From positions 9,637 through 73,636 of the forward strand of contig CAWJYU010000010.1 in NCBI GenBank assembly GCA_963847235.1: 64,000 nucleotides of DNA. Reading direction: 5' to 3'. The stretch comes from JACDAN01 sp963847235 (GTDB lineage Bacteria; Actinomycetota; Thermoleophilia; Gaiellales; Gaiellaceae). A model generated the notes under the pieces. The model had not been told where the DNA came from and did no database searches. It saw only the letters and a list, made by a program, of their open reading frames with translations. A program made the translations under genes and the position numbers. Of the stretch, positions 1 through 8,235 are shown piece by piece (within the stretch, counting starts at the first letter, position 1; each line of letters begins with the position of its first letter).

Positions 1-378
1 GGCCACGAAGCGATCGACGTTCAGCGCGTCTCGCGGCTCCGCGAGACGGATCCCGTCGGCTACGAGGACCAGCCGCGGTTCCTGAACGGCGTCGCCCGCC
101 TCCAGACGAGCCTCGAGCCGCGCAACCTCCTGTCGGTACTGCTCGATCTCGAGCGGGATCTGGGCCGGACGCGCGACGGCCCACGCCTCGGGCCGAGGAC
201 GATCGACCTGGACATCCTCCTGTACGACAGCCGGATCGTCGACGAGCCGGACCTCCGGATCCCGCATCCGCGCATGGCCGAGCGCGCGTTCGTGCTGGAG
301 CCGCTGGCCGAGCTCGACCCCGGCCTGGAGGTGCCCGGCCGGGGGCCGGTGCAGGCTCTCCTCGCCGCACTACAATGA
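1..378 (+). CDS. folK: HPPK (6-hydroxymethyl-7,8-dihydropterin pyrophosphokinase), 3' part
   Basis: Frame 1 is open from the window edge to the TGA at 376-378 and encodes the last 125 residues of HPPK, which transfers pyrophosphate from ATP to 6-hydroxymethyl-dihydropterin in folate synthesis. The family signature RTIDLDILLYD, whose two aspartates bind Mg2+, is near the middle, and IPHPRMAERAFVLEPLAEL near the end is the usual C-terminal block. The N-terminus lies outside the window. The stop overlaps the next start as ATGA. Confidence 0.93.
   Translation, partial: GHEAIDVQRVSRLRETDPVGYEDQPRFLNGVARLQTSLEPRNLLSVLLDLERDLGRTRDGPRLGPRTIDLDILLYDSRIVDEPDLRIPHPRMAERAFVLEPLAELDPGLEVPGRGPVQALLAALQ
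371..376 (+). promoter_or_regulatory. TACAAT -10 box, putative leaderless promoter
   Basis: TACAAT lies exactly 7 nt before the ATG at 384, inside the end of folK. No clear -35 box is seen. The spacing fits a leaderless transcript starting at that ATG and argues that DUF2469 can be made independently of folK. Confidence 0.5.
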
Positions 379-746
379 CCCGCATGTCGCATCTCGACGA
401 GCTCGACGAGTTCGAGGCAGAGCTCGAGCTCCAGCTGAAGAAGGAGTACACGGCCGTTTTCGGCCTGTTCCGCTACTGCGTCCTCACCCAGGACGCGACG
501 TACCTCTGCAACACGCTCGACCTGCGCTACGTCCCACAGCCGAGCTACCCGTTCTTCCACCTGCGCATGGAGGACGTCTGGGTCTGGGACAAGAACCGTC
601 CGACGCGGATGATCCCGCGCGCCGAGGTCTACACCTCGAGCGACGTCACGGTGGAGGAGCTGCGCGGCGAGGGGGAGGAGCCGAAGCTGACGGCAGACGC
701 GCTCGCCGAAAGGCTCGGCCAACCCCTCCGCGGCGAAGACGACTGA
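375..746 (+). CDS. DUF2469 family protein
   Basis: This 123-residue protein matches the actinobacterial DUF2469 family. The acidic start (DELDEFEAELELQLKKEY), the aromatic block VFGLFRYCVLTQ and the motif MEDVWVWDKNRPTRMIP are the conserved features of that family. The function is unknown. There is no signal peptide or membrane segment, so it is probably cytoplasmic. The first ATG (375) overlaps the folK stop, while the second (384) sits 7 nt after a TACAAT box, so two starts are plausible: coupled translation from 375 or leaderless translation from 384. Confidence 0.85.
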   Translation: MTRMSHLDELDEFEAELELQLKKEYTAVFGLFRYCVLTQDATYLCNTLDLRYVPQPSYPFFHLRMEDVWVWDKNRPTRMIPRAEVYTSSDVTVEELRGEGEEPKLTADALAERLGQPLRGEDD

Positions 747-818
747 CGCCACCGCCCGGCTGTCGGCCCAGCCGGGCGCATCCCGGCTCCGCCGTCTGCC
801 TCCCGGCCGGTGGCGTCA
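744..818. repeat. Intergenic inverted repeat (11-bp arms)
   Basis: TGACGCCACCG at 744-754 (starting at the DUF2469 stop codon) is a perfect reverse complement of CGGTGGCGTCA at 808-818. The 53 bp between them hold a second GC-rich hairpin (GGCTGTCGGCCCAGCC). No T-tract follows. It could be a terminator-like structure or a processed 3' end. It ends 11 bp before coaX. Confidence 0.5.
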
Positions 819-829
819 GCGGCTAGCCG

Positions 830-1579
830 ATGCTCCTTGCAATAGACGCCGGCAACACGCAGACCGTCTTCGGACTGTTCCGGGACGGTGAGCTCGGGGA
901 GCACTGGCGTGTCGCGACCGAACGCGACCGCACCGGCGACGAGCTCGGCGTCCTGCTCTCGGGGTTGCTCGACCTCGACGCCGTGGACGGCATCTGCCTC
1001 AGCTCGACGGTCCCGCCGCTCGTCCAGGCGTACGAGGACTTCGCTGCGCGCTGGGCGGATGCGCGGTTCCTCGCCGTCGGGCCCGGCTCGAAGACCGGCA
1101 TCCCGATCCGCTACGACGACCCGCGCGAGGTTGGCCCCGACCGGATTGCCAACGCTGTGGCCGCACTGGAGCGGTACGGCGCACCGTCGATCGTCGTGGA
1201 CTTCGGTACCTCGACGAACTTCGACGTCGTCTCGCCGGAGGGCGAGTACGTCGGCGGCGTTCTGGCTCCTGGGATCGAGGTCTCGATGGACGCGCTCTTC
1301 GCCCGCGCCGCGCGGCTCTTCCGCATCGACTTCTCCGCTCCGGAGACGGTGATCGGGAAGACGACCGGCACGGCCCTCCAGTCGGGTCTCGTCTACGGCT
1401 TCACCGGCCAGGTGGACGAGATCGTGACACGGATCCGGGGCGAGCTCGGGGTGGAGGCTCCCGCGATAGCAACCGGTGGTCTCGCGGACCTGATCGTTCC
1501 GCATTCGCGGACGATCGAGAAGGTCGACCCCTACCTCACGCTCGAGGGGCTCCGGATCCTCTGGGACCGGAATCAGTAG
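830..1579 (+). CDS. coaX: Type III pantothenate kinase
   Basis: CoaX phosphorylates pantothenate, the first step of coenzyme A synthesis. The 249-residue length is normal for the type III family (ASKHA fold). The N-terminal phosphate loop MLLAIDAGNTQTVFGLF, the central DFGTSTNFDVV and GGVLAPGIEVSMDALFARAA are the expected motifs, and GGLADLI near the C-terminus is the late ATP-binding glycine motif. It follows a GC-rich inverted repeat and ends at a hairpin shared with the convergent gene. Type III enzymes are typically insensitive to CoA feedback. Confidence 0.95.
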   Translation: MLLAIDAGNTQTVFGLFRDGELGEHWRVATERDRTGDELGVLLSGLLDLDAVDGICLSSTVPPLVQAYEDFAARWADARFLAVGPGSKTGIPIRYDDPREVGPDRIANAVAALERYGAPSIVVDFGTSTNFDVVSPEGEYVGGVLAPGIEVSMDALFARAARLFRIDFSAPETVIGKTTGTALQSGLVYGFTGQVDEIVTRIRGELGVEAPAIATGGLADLIVPHSRTIEKVDPYLTLEGLRILWDRNQ

Positions 1580-1598
1580 GGGCGGCTCGTGCCGCCCC
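1579..1598. terminator. Hairpin between convergent genes
   Basis: GGGGCGGC (1579-1586), loop TCGT, GCCGCCCC (1591-1598): a perfect 8-bp stem starting at the last base of coaX. It lies between the coaX stop and the convergent gene that ends at 1621. There is no U-tract, so it is an intrinsic-terminator-like structure only. Confidence 0.55.
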
Positions 1599-1620
1599 CA
1601 CTGCGTGCCGCAGACCCGTA

Positions 1621-2421
1621 CTAGTCCCGCTTCCGGTCGTACGCCGCCGGCGCAGGCACATCCGCGTCGTCCTGCGAGACTCGGTCGTCCGTCCGGTCCG
1701 TCGTCCGGTCGTACGCCGCCGGTGCAGGCGCATCCGCGTCGTCGTGCGAGACCCGGTCGTCCGTCCGGTAATCGGTGCTGACCGTCGACCGGCGCGTGTC
1801 GGCGATCGTGGCGTCGGCGCGGCGGTGGTACCGCTCGCCCCACATGCCTCCGATGATGCCGCCGACGAACATCGCCACGATTGCGCCGATGCCGCTGGCG
1901 ATCGCGGCCGTCGTCAGAGCGTCGCTGTCGAACCACTGCGGCAGGTCGACGTTCTCGAAGACGTCGTACTCCGCGCCGGCCCAGGCACCGAGCCCAGCGA
2001 GGATCGCTGCGAAGATCAGCGTCCAGACGCCGGTCGCGAAGCCGTTACGCGCTCCGTCGTACCGCGCGATCCGCCCGGCCGCCCAGCCGCCGATCAGGTA
2101 GGCGACGAAGAGGACGGCGACTCCGCCGATCAGGCTGCCGATCGAGAGGTCCTCGGCGTTCTCCTCGAGCCCGGTTTGGTAGCCGACGACGCCGAAGGCG
2201 GCACCGACCAGCCCGGCGAGGATGATCACCGTCGAGAGCGCCGTCAGCATGCCGACGAGGCTCGCGGGGATGTCGATCCCTCCGAAGCGCTCGCGCGCCG
2301 CGTGGATCCCGGCATACGGGTCCGCGGTCGTCTCGTGCTCCGTGCGGGCCTCGACCGGTCGTGCGCCGTCGACCCTCTCGTCGACGCGGGTTTCCTGTGT
2401 GTCCCTCGTTCTTGTTGCCAT
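1621..2421 (-). CDS. Hypothetical membrane protein with repeated C-terminal tail
   Basis: 266 residues. A charged N-terminal arm (about 1-50) is followed by four hydrophobic segments: about 53-80, 92-115, 128-150 and 168-195. Glycine motifs such as GGWAAGRIARYDGARNG between segments recall small YrzE/TIGR04086-like membrane proteins. The C-terminal tail carries a tandem repeat, DDRVSxDDADxPAPAAYDR, present twice (coding DNA about 1625-1765). An SD-like GAAAGGGGCA precedes the ATG at 2421. I do not recognise a function. The repeated acidic/tyrosine tail may be a cytoplasmic docking region. Confidence 0.8.
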   Translation of the reverse strand: MATRTRDTQETRVDERVDGARPVEARTEHETTADPYAGIHAARERFGGIDIPASLVGMLTALSTVIILAGLVGAAFGVVGYQTGLEENAEDLSIGSLIGGVAVLFVAYLIGGWAAGRIARYDGARNGFATGVWTLIFAAILAGLGAWAGAEYDVFENVDLPQWFDSDALTTAAIASGIGAIVAMFVGGIIGGMWGERYHRRADATIADTRRSTVSTDYRTDDRVSHDDADAPAPAAYDRTTDRTDDRVSQDDADVPAPAAYDRKRD

Positions 2422-2508
2422 CTCGTGCCCCTTTCGTGAGGTCGAGATGGGTTGTTCCCGATGGTCGCTCCGTCGAATCCCGCCAAGATCTCAGTCGGTC
2501 CGACTCAA

Positions 2509-2575
2509 GGGGTCTGACCCCAAGCGGCCCGGGGCGCGAGTCCTCCGGCCGCCCCGAGGCCTGGGGTCTGACCCC
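2509..2575. repeat. Pair of GGGGTCTGACCCC palindromes
   Basis: The 13-mer palindrome GGGGTCTGACCCC occurs at 2509-2521 and 2563-2575; each copy is followed by AAGCG, giving an 18-bp direct repeat with 54-bp spacing. The DNA between them is itself GC-rich and able to fold. This resembles a REP/BIME unit. It sits in the 194-bp gap between two minus-strand genes, which contains nothing else I can identify. Confidence 0.6.
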
Positions 2576-2615
2576 AAGCGCCCGGCGAGCTGGTTGTTCC
2601 CCCGTGGAGGCTCGG

Positions 2616-3080
2616 TCAGATCTCGGCTCGAACCGAGGTTCCGTCGGCTCGATGGAGGACCAGACCGACCAAGTCGTCGGGGTGCGCGTCCACCAGCGCG
2701 GCGAAGGCGTTGTTCTCGACGCGGGCCGGTCGAGATTCCTGGAGCCAGGCAACGTCCACTGTCCTGATGTGGTCGGCGACGAGCCCGAAGACGAGGGTCG
2801 GAGAGCCGTCGGTCTCCTGCGAGAAGCAGAAGACCAACCCATCCGCGTCGACAGCTTCCGTCGTCAGCCCGGCTCCGGACGGCTGAAGCCGAACACTCAC
2901 TCCGCCCCAGCTCTCGATGCGGGCGGCAATCGCGTCGTCAGGCCCGGGGATCCGTTCCATCGCCACGTGCCATCCATCCGCGTGACGCAGCACCGAGTAG
3001 AGCTCGTCGGGCTGACCTCGTTCGTCGTCCGAGACCATGTACGCGAGGCCGCCTGAGAACCCGCCTTCGCGCTTGCTCAT
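2616..3080 (-). CDS. Hypothetical protein downstream of dusB
   Basis: 154 residues beginning MSKREGGFSGGLAYMVSDDE. It is soluble, with no signal peptide. The start overlaps the dusB stop as ATGA (3077-3080), so it is very likely co-translated with dusB. The sequence alternates short hydrophobic beta-like stretches (GWHVAMERIP, GLVFCFSQE, LVGLVLHRAD), suggesting a small mixed fold. I recognise no domain, and no metal or catalytic motif stands out. Confidence 0.7.
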   Translation of the reverse strand: MSKREGGFSGGLAYMVSDDERGQPDELYSVLRHADGWHVAMERIPGPDDAIAARIESWGGVSVRLQPSGAGLTTEAVDADGLVFCFSQETDGSPTLVFGLVADHIRTVDVAWLQESRPARVENNAFAALVDAHPDDLVGLVLHRADGTSVRAEI

Positions 3081-4136
3081 CCTCCGCCGTAGATCGAGAT
3101 CGGGAGGTCGAGCTCGACCTCGTCGAGGCGCGGGTGCTCCTTCTCGAGGCTCGCGAGGACGAAGTGTGCGCCAGGCGCCGCGGCGAAGAGACGCTCCTCG
3201 ACGTGAGCGACTGTCTCGAGCTCCACGAGCTCCTGTTTGAACGGTCGCGGGAAGCGACCCGCGGCCGAGGTACCAGCCGTAGAACTTCTTCAGGAAGCCC
3301 GTTGCCTTGCGCTCGCCGAGCTCACGCACGGTCTCGCGCATGAAGAGCACGAGCTCGGCGACGACCTCCTCGCGCGTCGGCTCCTCGTCCGAGTCTCCGA
3401 CGATCTCGCGGATCGCCCAGGGGTTCCCCTGCGCCGCCCGGCCGACCATCACCGCGGCGGCGCCGGTGGTCGCCAGAACCGTCTGCGCACGAGCGCGTGA
3501 CGTCACGTCCCCGGAAGCGATCACAGGAACATCCACGAGCTCGACCAGCTCGGCGGTCAGGGAGTGGTCGGCCTCGCCGGTGTACATCTGCTTCGCCGAC
3601 CGCGGGTGCAGCGTCAGCGTCGCGGCGCCGGCGTCCACGAGCCGCGGCCCGAGCTCGAGGCAGGCGCGCGAGCCGTTCTCGAGGCCGCGTCGCATCTTCA
3701 CGGAGACCGGCACCGAGACGGCCTCGGCCACGGCCCGCACGATCGCCGCTGCGCGCTCTGGCTCGCCGAGACAGGTCGCGCCGGCGCCAGTCTTCGTCAC
3801 CTTTCGGACCGGGCAGCCGAAGTTGATGTCCACGAGGTCGGCGCCGGCCGCCTCAACCATGCGCGCCGCCTCGGCCATCGTGGCGGGCTCGCCACCGAAG
3901 ATCTGGATCGCCAGCGGATGCTCGTCGGAGGCGATCCTGAGATAGCCGAGCGTCCGCTCGTTTCGGTGCTCGAGCCCGGCGCAGCTGACCATCTCCGAGC
4001 ACACGAGGCCGGCCCCGTACCGGCGCCCCTGGCGGCGAAATGCCTGCACGCTCACCCCCGCCATCGGGGCGAGGACGACGCGCGTGGGAATCTCGACGTC
4101 CCGGATTCTCCAGGATGTCCGCAGATTTACCTGCAC
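3077..4136 (-). CDS. dusB: tRNA-dihydrouridine synthase (frameshift at about 3257)
   Basis: An FMN-dependent TIM-barrel enzyme that reduces uridine to dihydrouridine in tRNA D-loops. VLAPMAGVSVQAFR is the FMN-binding start, INFGCPVRKVTKTGAG carries the catalytic Cys, and SVKMRRG and GRAAQGNPW are further family motifs. The frame breaks after FYGWYLGRG: removing one base at about 3257 restores RFPRPFKQELVELE and an end at SIYGGG with the stop at 3077-3079. About 353 residues when corrected. I chose GTG at 4136, 10 nt after a TACCTT box; an in-frame ATG at 4193 would extend into the greA promoter. Confidence 0.85.
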
Positions 4137-4164
4137 AGAGCGGGAAAAGGTAGCGGAATGCCTG

Positions 4165-4193
4165 TTGACGTCGCCCTCCGCCGTCGCTACCAT
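4165..4193 (+). promoter_or_regulatory. Sigma-70-type promoter of greA
   Basis: TTGACG (4165-4170) and TACCAT (4188-4193) are separated by exactly 17 bp. The transcript would have a leader of roughly 55 nt ending in a strong AAGGAGG ribosome site. This is one of the best housekeeping promoters in the window. Confidence 0.75.
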
Positions 4194-4256
4194 GCGCGCC
4201 TTCCGCGACGGCCTCTCTTGGGCCGCGCGTTTTTTTGGGTCAAGGAGGCCATTGAC

Positions 4257-4733
4257 GTGAGAGAAGTGATCCTCACTCCCGAGGGTTACAAGAAGCTGAA
4301 GGACGAGATCCAGTATCTCTCGACCGACAAGCGCAGGGAGGTCGCCGACCGCATCCGCATCGCGCGCGAGTTCGGCGACATCAGCGAGAACGCCGAGTAC
4401 GACCACGCGAAGAACGAGCAGGCCATGCTCGAGCACAGGATCGCCCAGCTCGAGGAGCGCCTGATCGCGGCCCGCGTGATCGACAAGAAGGAGATCTCGA
4501 AGGACGTCGTCAGCGTCGGCTCGAAGGTCCGGCTGCGCGACGTCGCCGCCAAGGAGACCGTCGAGTACCACATCGTCGGCTCCGCGGAGGCGAACCCGCT
4601 CGAGCAGAAGCTCTCCAACGAGTCGCCGGTCGGCCGCGCCATCCTCGGCAAGAAGAAGGGCGAGACCGTCGAGGTCTCGACGCCGAAGGGCAAGGCCCTG
4701 AAGTACAAGATCATGGAGATTCGCGCCGCCTGA
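4257..4733 (+). CDS. greA: Transcription elongation factor GreA
   Basis: 158 residues, the normal GreA length. GreA enters the RNA polymerase secondary channel and stimulates cleavage of backtracked RNA. The coiled-coil N-terminus holds the acidic tip motif FGDISENAEYDHAKNEQ, and the C-terminal FKBP-like domain ends SPVGRAILGKKKGETVEV. The GTG start is fixed by AAGGAGG at 4242-4248, 8 nt upstream. Its own promoter is at 4165-4193. Divergent from dusB. Confidence 0.96.
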   Translation: MREVILTPEGYKKLKDEIQYLSTDKRREVADRIRIAREFGDISENAEYDHAKNEQAMLEHRIAQLEERLIAARVIDKKEISKDVVSVGSKVRLRDVAAKETVEYHIVGSAEANPLEQKLSNESPVGRAILGKKKGETVEVSTPKGKALKYKIMEIRAA

Positions 4734-4784
4734 CCCCGAAATTGTGACGCCGGGGCCAGCCGGTCTCGTCGTTACGCTCGACCG

Positions 4785-5369
4785 ATGTTCGAGCGATTCA
4801 CCGCGAGCGCTCGGCAGGTGGTCGTGCTGGCACAGGAGGAGGCGCGGAGTCTCAAGCACGGCTACATCGGGACCGAGCATCTGCTGCTCGGGCTGATTCG
4901 TGAGAACGGACGGGCTACGACGACGCTGCGTGCGCACAATGTCGAGCTCCAGCCGGCCCGCGACTGGGTCGTCGAGGAAATCGGCGAAGGCGACGAGGAG
5001 CCGCCTGCGGGCCAGCTTCCGCTGACTCCTCGGATGAAGAAGATCTTCGAGCTCGCGCTCGAGGACGCACAGGCGCTCGGCCACAATGCAATCGGAACGC
5101 AGCACCTGCTGATCGCGCTGCTGCACGAGGGGCAGGGTGCCGCGCTCGACGCACTTCGTGCGCTCGGGGCGCCGCCCGAGGACGTCTGGGTCTCGGCGTA
5201 CCGGCAGCTCGGGGTCGACCCGCCGCCGTACGTCCAGGCCGGATTGCCGAGCCTTGCACGGCCCCGCGAGCGCCGTGAGTGGGCACGGTCGGTTCGCGAG
5301 GTTACGGCGGCTGCCGCCGGAGCATGGTTCCTCGTCGGCCTGTTCCTCGGCTGGCTGATCTGGGGCTAG
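4785..5369 (+). CDS. Membrane-anchored double Clp-N domain protein
   Basis: 194 residues with two Clp N-terminal repeats and nothing of the AAA+ ATPase. Repeat 1 (about 2-65) begins MFERFTASARQVVVLAQEEA, almost the same as the start of the ClpC encoded at 17233; repeat 2 (about 80-145) has LGHNAIGTQHLLIALLHEG. After a linker it ends in one membrane helix (GAWFLVGLFLGWLIWG, about 175-194). Known Clp-N domains bind substrates or adaptors, so a tethered copy could recruit ClpC clients or compete for adaptors; this is inference. TACGCT lies 6 nt before the ATG, suggesting leaderless expression. Confidence 0.85.
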   Translation: MFERFTASARQVVVLAQEEARSLKHGYIGTEHLLLGLIRENGRATTTLRAHNVELQPARDWVVEEIGEGDEEPPAGQLPLTPRMKKIFELALEDAQALGHNAIGTQHLLIALLHEGQGAALDALRALGAPPEDVWVSAYRQLGVDPPPYVQAGLPSLARPRERREWARSVREVTAAAAGAWFLVGLFLGWLIWG

Positions 5370-5378
5370 ACCGCCGCG

Positions 5379-5384
5379 TAGACT
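5379..5384 (+). promoter_or_regulatory. TAGACT -10 box upstream of lysS
   Basis: TAGACT ends 8 nt before the lysS ATG (5393) and there is no SD sequence in the 23 bp between genes. The arrangement fits a leaderless lysS transcript. Confidence 0.45.
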
Positions 5385-5392
5385 CGGCCGCC

Positions 5393-6757
5393 ATGAGCGG
5401 GCTGCCGAAGCGCTTTCCCGACCGTGTCGAGATTGCCTCGGTTCGCGCGGAGGCCGAGCCGCTCGAGGCCGGCGCGGAGGCCGAGGAGACACGGCGCGTG
5501 GCCGGGCGGGTCATGGCTCGGCGGGATATGGGCAAGCTCGTCTTCCTCGACCTCGTCGACCGGTCCGGGCGGATCCAGCTGCTCTGCGCTCAGGAGCGAA
5601 CCGGCCCGGTCGACCTCGACCTGGGCGACATCGTCGGCGCCGAGGGCCGGCCCACGAAGACCAGACGGGGCGAGCCCTCGCTCGCCGTCGACGAGTTGAC
5701 GCTCCTCGCGAAGATCAAGCGGCCGCTGCCCGACACCTTCCACGGCGTCCAGGACACGGAGACGCGCTACCGGCAGCGCTACCTCGACCTCCTGATCAAC
5801 GAGGAGTCGCGCGAGCTCGCGCTCACGCGAACGCGCATCGTCGCCGAGGCACGGCGCTGGCTCGACTCGGAGGGCTTCGTCGAGGTCGAGACTCCGATCC
5901 TCCAGCCCCGGTACGGCGGCGGCTTCGCCGAGCCGTTCGTCACCCACTACAACCACCTCGACCAGGACTATTACCTCCGGATCGCCGACGAGCTCTACCT
6001 CAAGCGCCTGATCGTCGGCGGCCTCGACAAGGTCTACGAGCTCGGCAAGGACTTCCGGAACGAGGGCATCTCCTACAAGCACCAGCCCGAGTTCACACAG
6101 CTCGAGTGGTACGAGGCCTACGCCGACTACCGCGACACGATGGAGCGGATCGAGCGCCTCGTCGAGCACCTCGCGCAGGCCATCAACGGCACCACGAAGG
6201 TCACGTACCGGGGACACGAGCTCGATCTCGCGCGGCCCTGGCGGCGCGTGAAGCTCGTCGACGCCCTCGAGGAGCACGGGCTCTGGACGCGCGACCCCGA
6301 CGATCTGCGCGCCCGGCTCGAGGAGCGCGAAATCGACACGAAGGCCGACCGGACCTGGGCGCAGCTCGTCGACCACGCGCTGACTTCGTTCGTCGAGCCG
6401 GCCCTGATCGAGCCGTCGATCCTCCACGACTACCCGATCGAGCTCTCGCCGTTCGCCCGCGCCACCGACGACGACCCGACGATCGTCGAGCGCTTCGAGT
6501 TCTTCGTCGGAGGCACGGAGCTCGGCAACGCCTTCAGCGAGTTGAACGACCCGGACGAGCAGGCCGAGCGGTTCGCGCAGCAGGCGTCCGAGGTCGGCGG
6601 CGAGCAGGATGACCCGGACTACGTGGAGGCGCTCGCGTACGGAATGCCTCCGACCGGCGGCCTCGGGGTCGGGATCGACCGGCTGACGATGGTGCTGACC
6701 GGCCGAGACACGATCCGCGACGTGATCCTGTTCCCTGCCCTTCGGTCGGTCAGCTAG
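5393..6757 (+). CDS. lysS: Lysyl-tRNA synthetase, class II
   Basis: 454 residues. The N-terminal OB-fold anticodon domain (about 35-125) is shorter than in E. coli LysS. The catalytic core carries RYRQRYLDLL, motif 2 (DFRNEGISYKHQPEFTQLEW) and motif 3 (GGLGVGIDRLTMVLTG), all intact. It charges tRNA-Lys. The stop overlaps the convergent phosphatase gene by 8 bp. The start ATG at 5393 is preceded by a TAGACT box. Confidence 0.96.
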   Translation: MSGLPKRFPDRVEIASVRAEAEPLEAGAEAEETRRVAGRVMARRDMGKLVFLDLVDRSGRIQLLCAQERTGPVDLDLGDIVGAEGRPTKTRRGEPSLAVDELTLLAKIKRPLPDTFHGVQDTETRYRQRYLDLLINEESRELALTRTRIVAEARRWLDSEGFVEVETPILQPRYGGGFAEPFVTHYNHLDQDYYLRIADELYLKRLIVGGLDKVYELGKDFRNEGISYKHQPEFTQLEWYEAYADYRDTMERIERLVEHLAQAINGTTKVTYRGHELDLARPWRRVKLVDALEEHGLWTRDPDDLRARLEEREIDTKADRTWAQLVDHALTSFVEPALIEPSILHDYPIELSPFARATDDDPTIVERFEFFVGGTELGNAFSELNDPDEQAERFAQQASEVGGEQDDPDYVEALAYGMPPTGGLGVGIDRLTMVLTGRDTIRDVILFPALRSVS

Positions 6758-7289
6758 GACGCACGCCGAACAGGAGCTCCGCGAGGCGCTCGGTCAGCGC
6801 CCGGACCTCGAGTGCCGTGCTGTGGAAGACCTCAGGCGAGCCGCCGAGGGGGTCGGCGATCTCCGGACGGAGCCCATCCGGCCGCGCTTCGTCGGCCCGC
6901 TGAACCGCACGACGCGGGTCGGCGTCCGCGCCGGCTTCCTCGAGCAGCGTCACGAGCTCGGGGACGGTGAACGTGCGCTCCCGGCGCGCCCCGCCCTCGG
7001 TGACGGCGGCCGCGAGATGGTGGTACTCGAAGCCGAGCACGAGATCCGCGTCCGACAGGTCCACGTTGCTGACGCATCGCGCGCGGTGCTCGTTCAGATC
7101 GAGGTCGAGCGACGGGGCGAGCTCGAGCGCCTCGGGTAGAGCCCCCACGGGGCCGAGGTCGAGAGTGCCTGCGGACGTCGTTCGCACGGGCAGGCCCTCG
7201 GTCAGCCGCCGCATGAGCCCCTCGCCGATCGCGCTCCGGAAGCGGTTGCCCGTGCAGATGAAGACGACGTCGAAGGGGTCCTCGGGCAC
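6750..7289 (-). CDS. Low-molecular-weight protein-tyrosine phosphatase
   Basis: 179 residues. The catalytic P-loop VVFICTGNRFRSAIGEGL fits C-X5-R with the following serine, and the general-acid Asp sits in EIADPLGGS near the C-terminus, as in LMW-PTPs. In exopolysaccharide systems such phosphatases (Wzb type) reverse autophosphorylation of BY-kinases; a Wzz/BY-kinase fusion lies 3.7 kb away at 10999, so they may form a pair. GTG start; TAGGTT lies 6 nt upstream (7296-7301, minus strand), so probably leaderless. Divergent from the GT2 gene. Confidence 0.87.
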   Translation of the reverse strand: MPEDPFDVVFICTGNRFRSAIGEGLMRRLTEGLPVRTTSAGTLDLGPVGALPEALELAPSLDLDLNEHRARCVSNVDLSDADLVLGFEYHHLAAAVTEGGARRERTFTVPELVTLLEEAGADADPRRAVQRADEARPDGLRPEIADPLGGSPEVFHSTALEVRALTERLAELLFGVRPS

Positions 7290-7350
7290 CTCGCCAACCT
7301 ATCGGCGCGGCAGGCGGCTGCGGTTATCGTCCAGCGCCGTCCCCGAGCAG

Positions 7351-8235
7351 ATGCGCTTCTCCGTCGTGATCCCAACGCTTGCCCGCCCCGAGCCGCTGCG
7401 CGAGACGCTCGAGAGCGTGCTTGCCTGCGATCCGCCGGCCGACGAGGTGATCGTCGTGGACGCTGATCCCGAGGGGTCCGGAGCGGCCGTAGCTGCGTCC
7501 TTCGGAGATCGTGTGACCGTCCTCTCGAGCCCCCGAGGACTGACCATCCAGCGAAACCGCGCGCTCGACGCCGCCATCGGCGACGTCCTCGTCTTCCTCG
7601 ACGACGACGTCCAGGTCGAGCCTGGTCTGTTCGCCGGTCTCCAAGCCCCCTTCCGCGACCCGACCATCGTCGCCGCGACCGGTCGCATCATCGAGCCGGA
7701 CCTCGGGCGGCGCGGGGGCACCGGCTCCTTCCTCCGGGGCCTCGTCGTGCGCGGGCCGGAAGGGAGCTTCACGCGTGCCGGCTACCCGCGCCGGCTCACG
7801 CGGGTCGATCGTGAGGCCGACGTCGAGTTCATGCAGGGCTGCTTCATGAGCGTCCGCCGTGAGCTCGCCGCGCAGGTCCGCTTCGACGAGGAGCTCGCCG
7901 ACTACGGGCTTGGGGAGGACGAGGACTTCGCGTACCGCGTGTCGCGCCATGGCCGGATTCGCTACCTCCCGAGCCTGCGCATCGTCCACAAGAACCTCGG
8001 CTTCACGTCGAAGGATCAGCGCGCGTTCGGGCGGCTGGTGATCCGGAACCGCAGCTATCTCTTCCGGAAGAACTTCCCGCAGACGCCTGCGGCTCGGGCG
8101 CAGTTCGCCTGGCTCGTGCTCGTGCTCATCGGGCACCGGCTGGTGAACCGGGATTGGCGCGGCGCCCTCGGGCTCGTCGAGGGAGCGGCGGCCGAGCTTG
8201 GCTACCGCGGGGCGGCCGCGGGCTCGCGGGACTGA
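7351..8235 (+). CDS. Family 2 glycosyltransferase
   Basis: 294 residues with a GT-A fold. RFSVVIPTLARPEPLRETL is the nucleotide-sugar binding start, FLDDDVQVEP holds the metal-binding DxD, and DYGLGEDEDFAYRVSRHG resembles the ED catalytic-base motif. A C-terminal hydrophobic stretch (FAWLVLVLIGHRLV) may associate with the membrane. It probably adds a sugar to the lipid-linked repeat unit of the exopolysaccharide made by this locus. It converges with the flippase gene, overlapping it by 34 bp. Confidence 0.87.
   Translation: MRFSVVIPTLARPEPLRETLESVLACDPPADEVIVVDADPEGSGAAVAASFGDRVTVLSSPRGLTIQRNRALDAAIGDVLVFLDDDVQVEPGLFAGLQAPFRDPTIVAATGRIIEPDLGRRGGTGSFLRGLVVRGPEGSFTRAGYPRRLTRVDREADVEFMQGCFMSVRRELAAQVRFDEELADYGLGEDEDFAYRVSRHGRIRYLPSLRIVHKNLGFTSKDQRAFGRLVIRNRSYLFRKNFPQTPAARAQFAWLVLVLIGHRLVNRDWRGALGLVEGAAAELGYRGAAAGSRD

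Noticed and set aside
1625..1765. DNA direct repeat of about 66 bp
   Set aside because: It is the coding sequence of the repeated C-terminal tail of the membrane protein, in frame, so it is a protein repeat rather than a separate element.
3077..4136. Programmed frameshift in dusB
   Set aside because: No slippery heptamer or stimulatory structure is evident, and similar single-base lesions affect many unrelated genes here.
2616..5492. A single minus-strand frame of 958 codons
   Set aside because: Only 3080-2616 and about 4136-3260 in this frame are real (hypothetical gene and dusB); the rest is antisense to greA and the Clp-N gene, an effect of high GC content.
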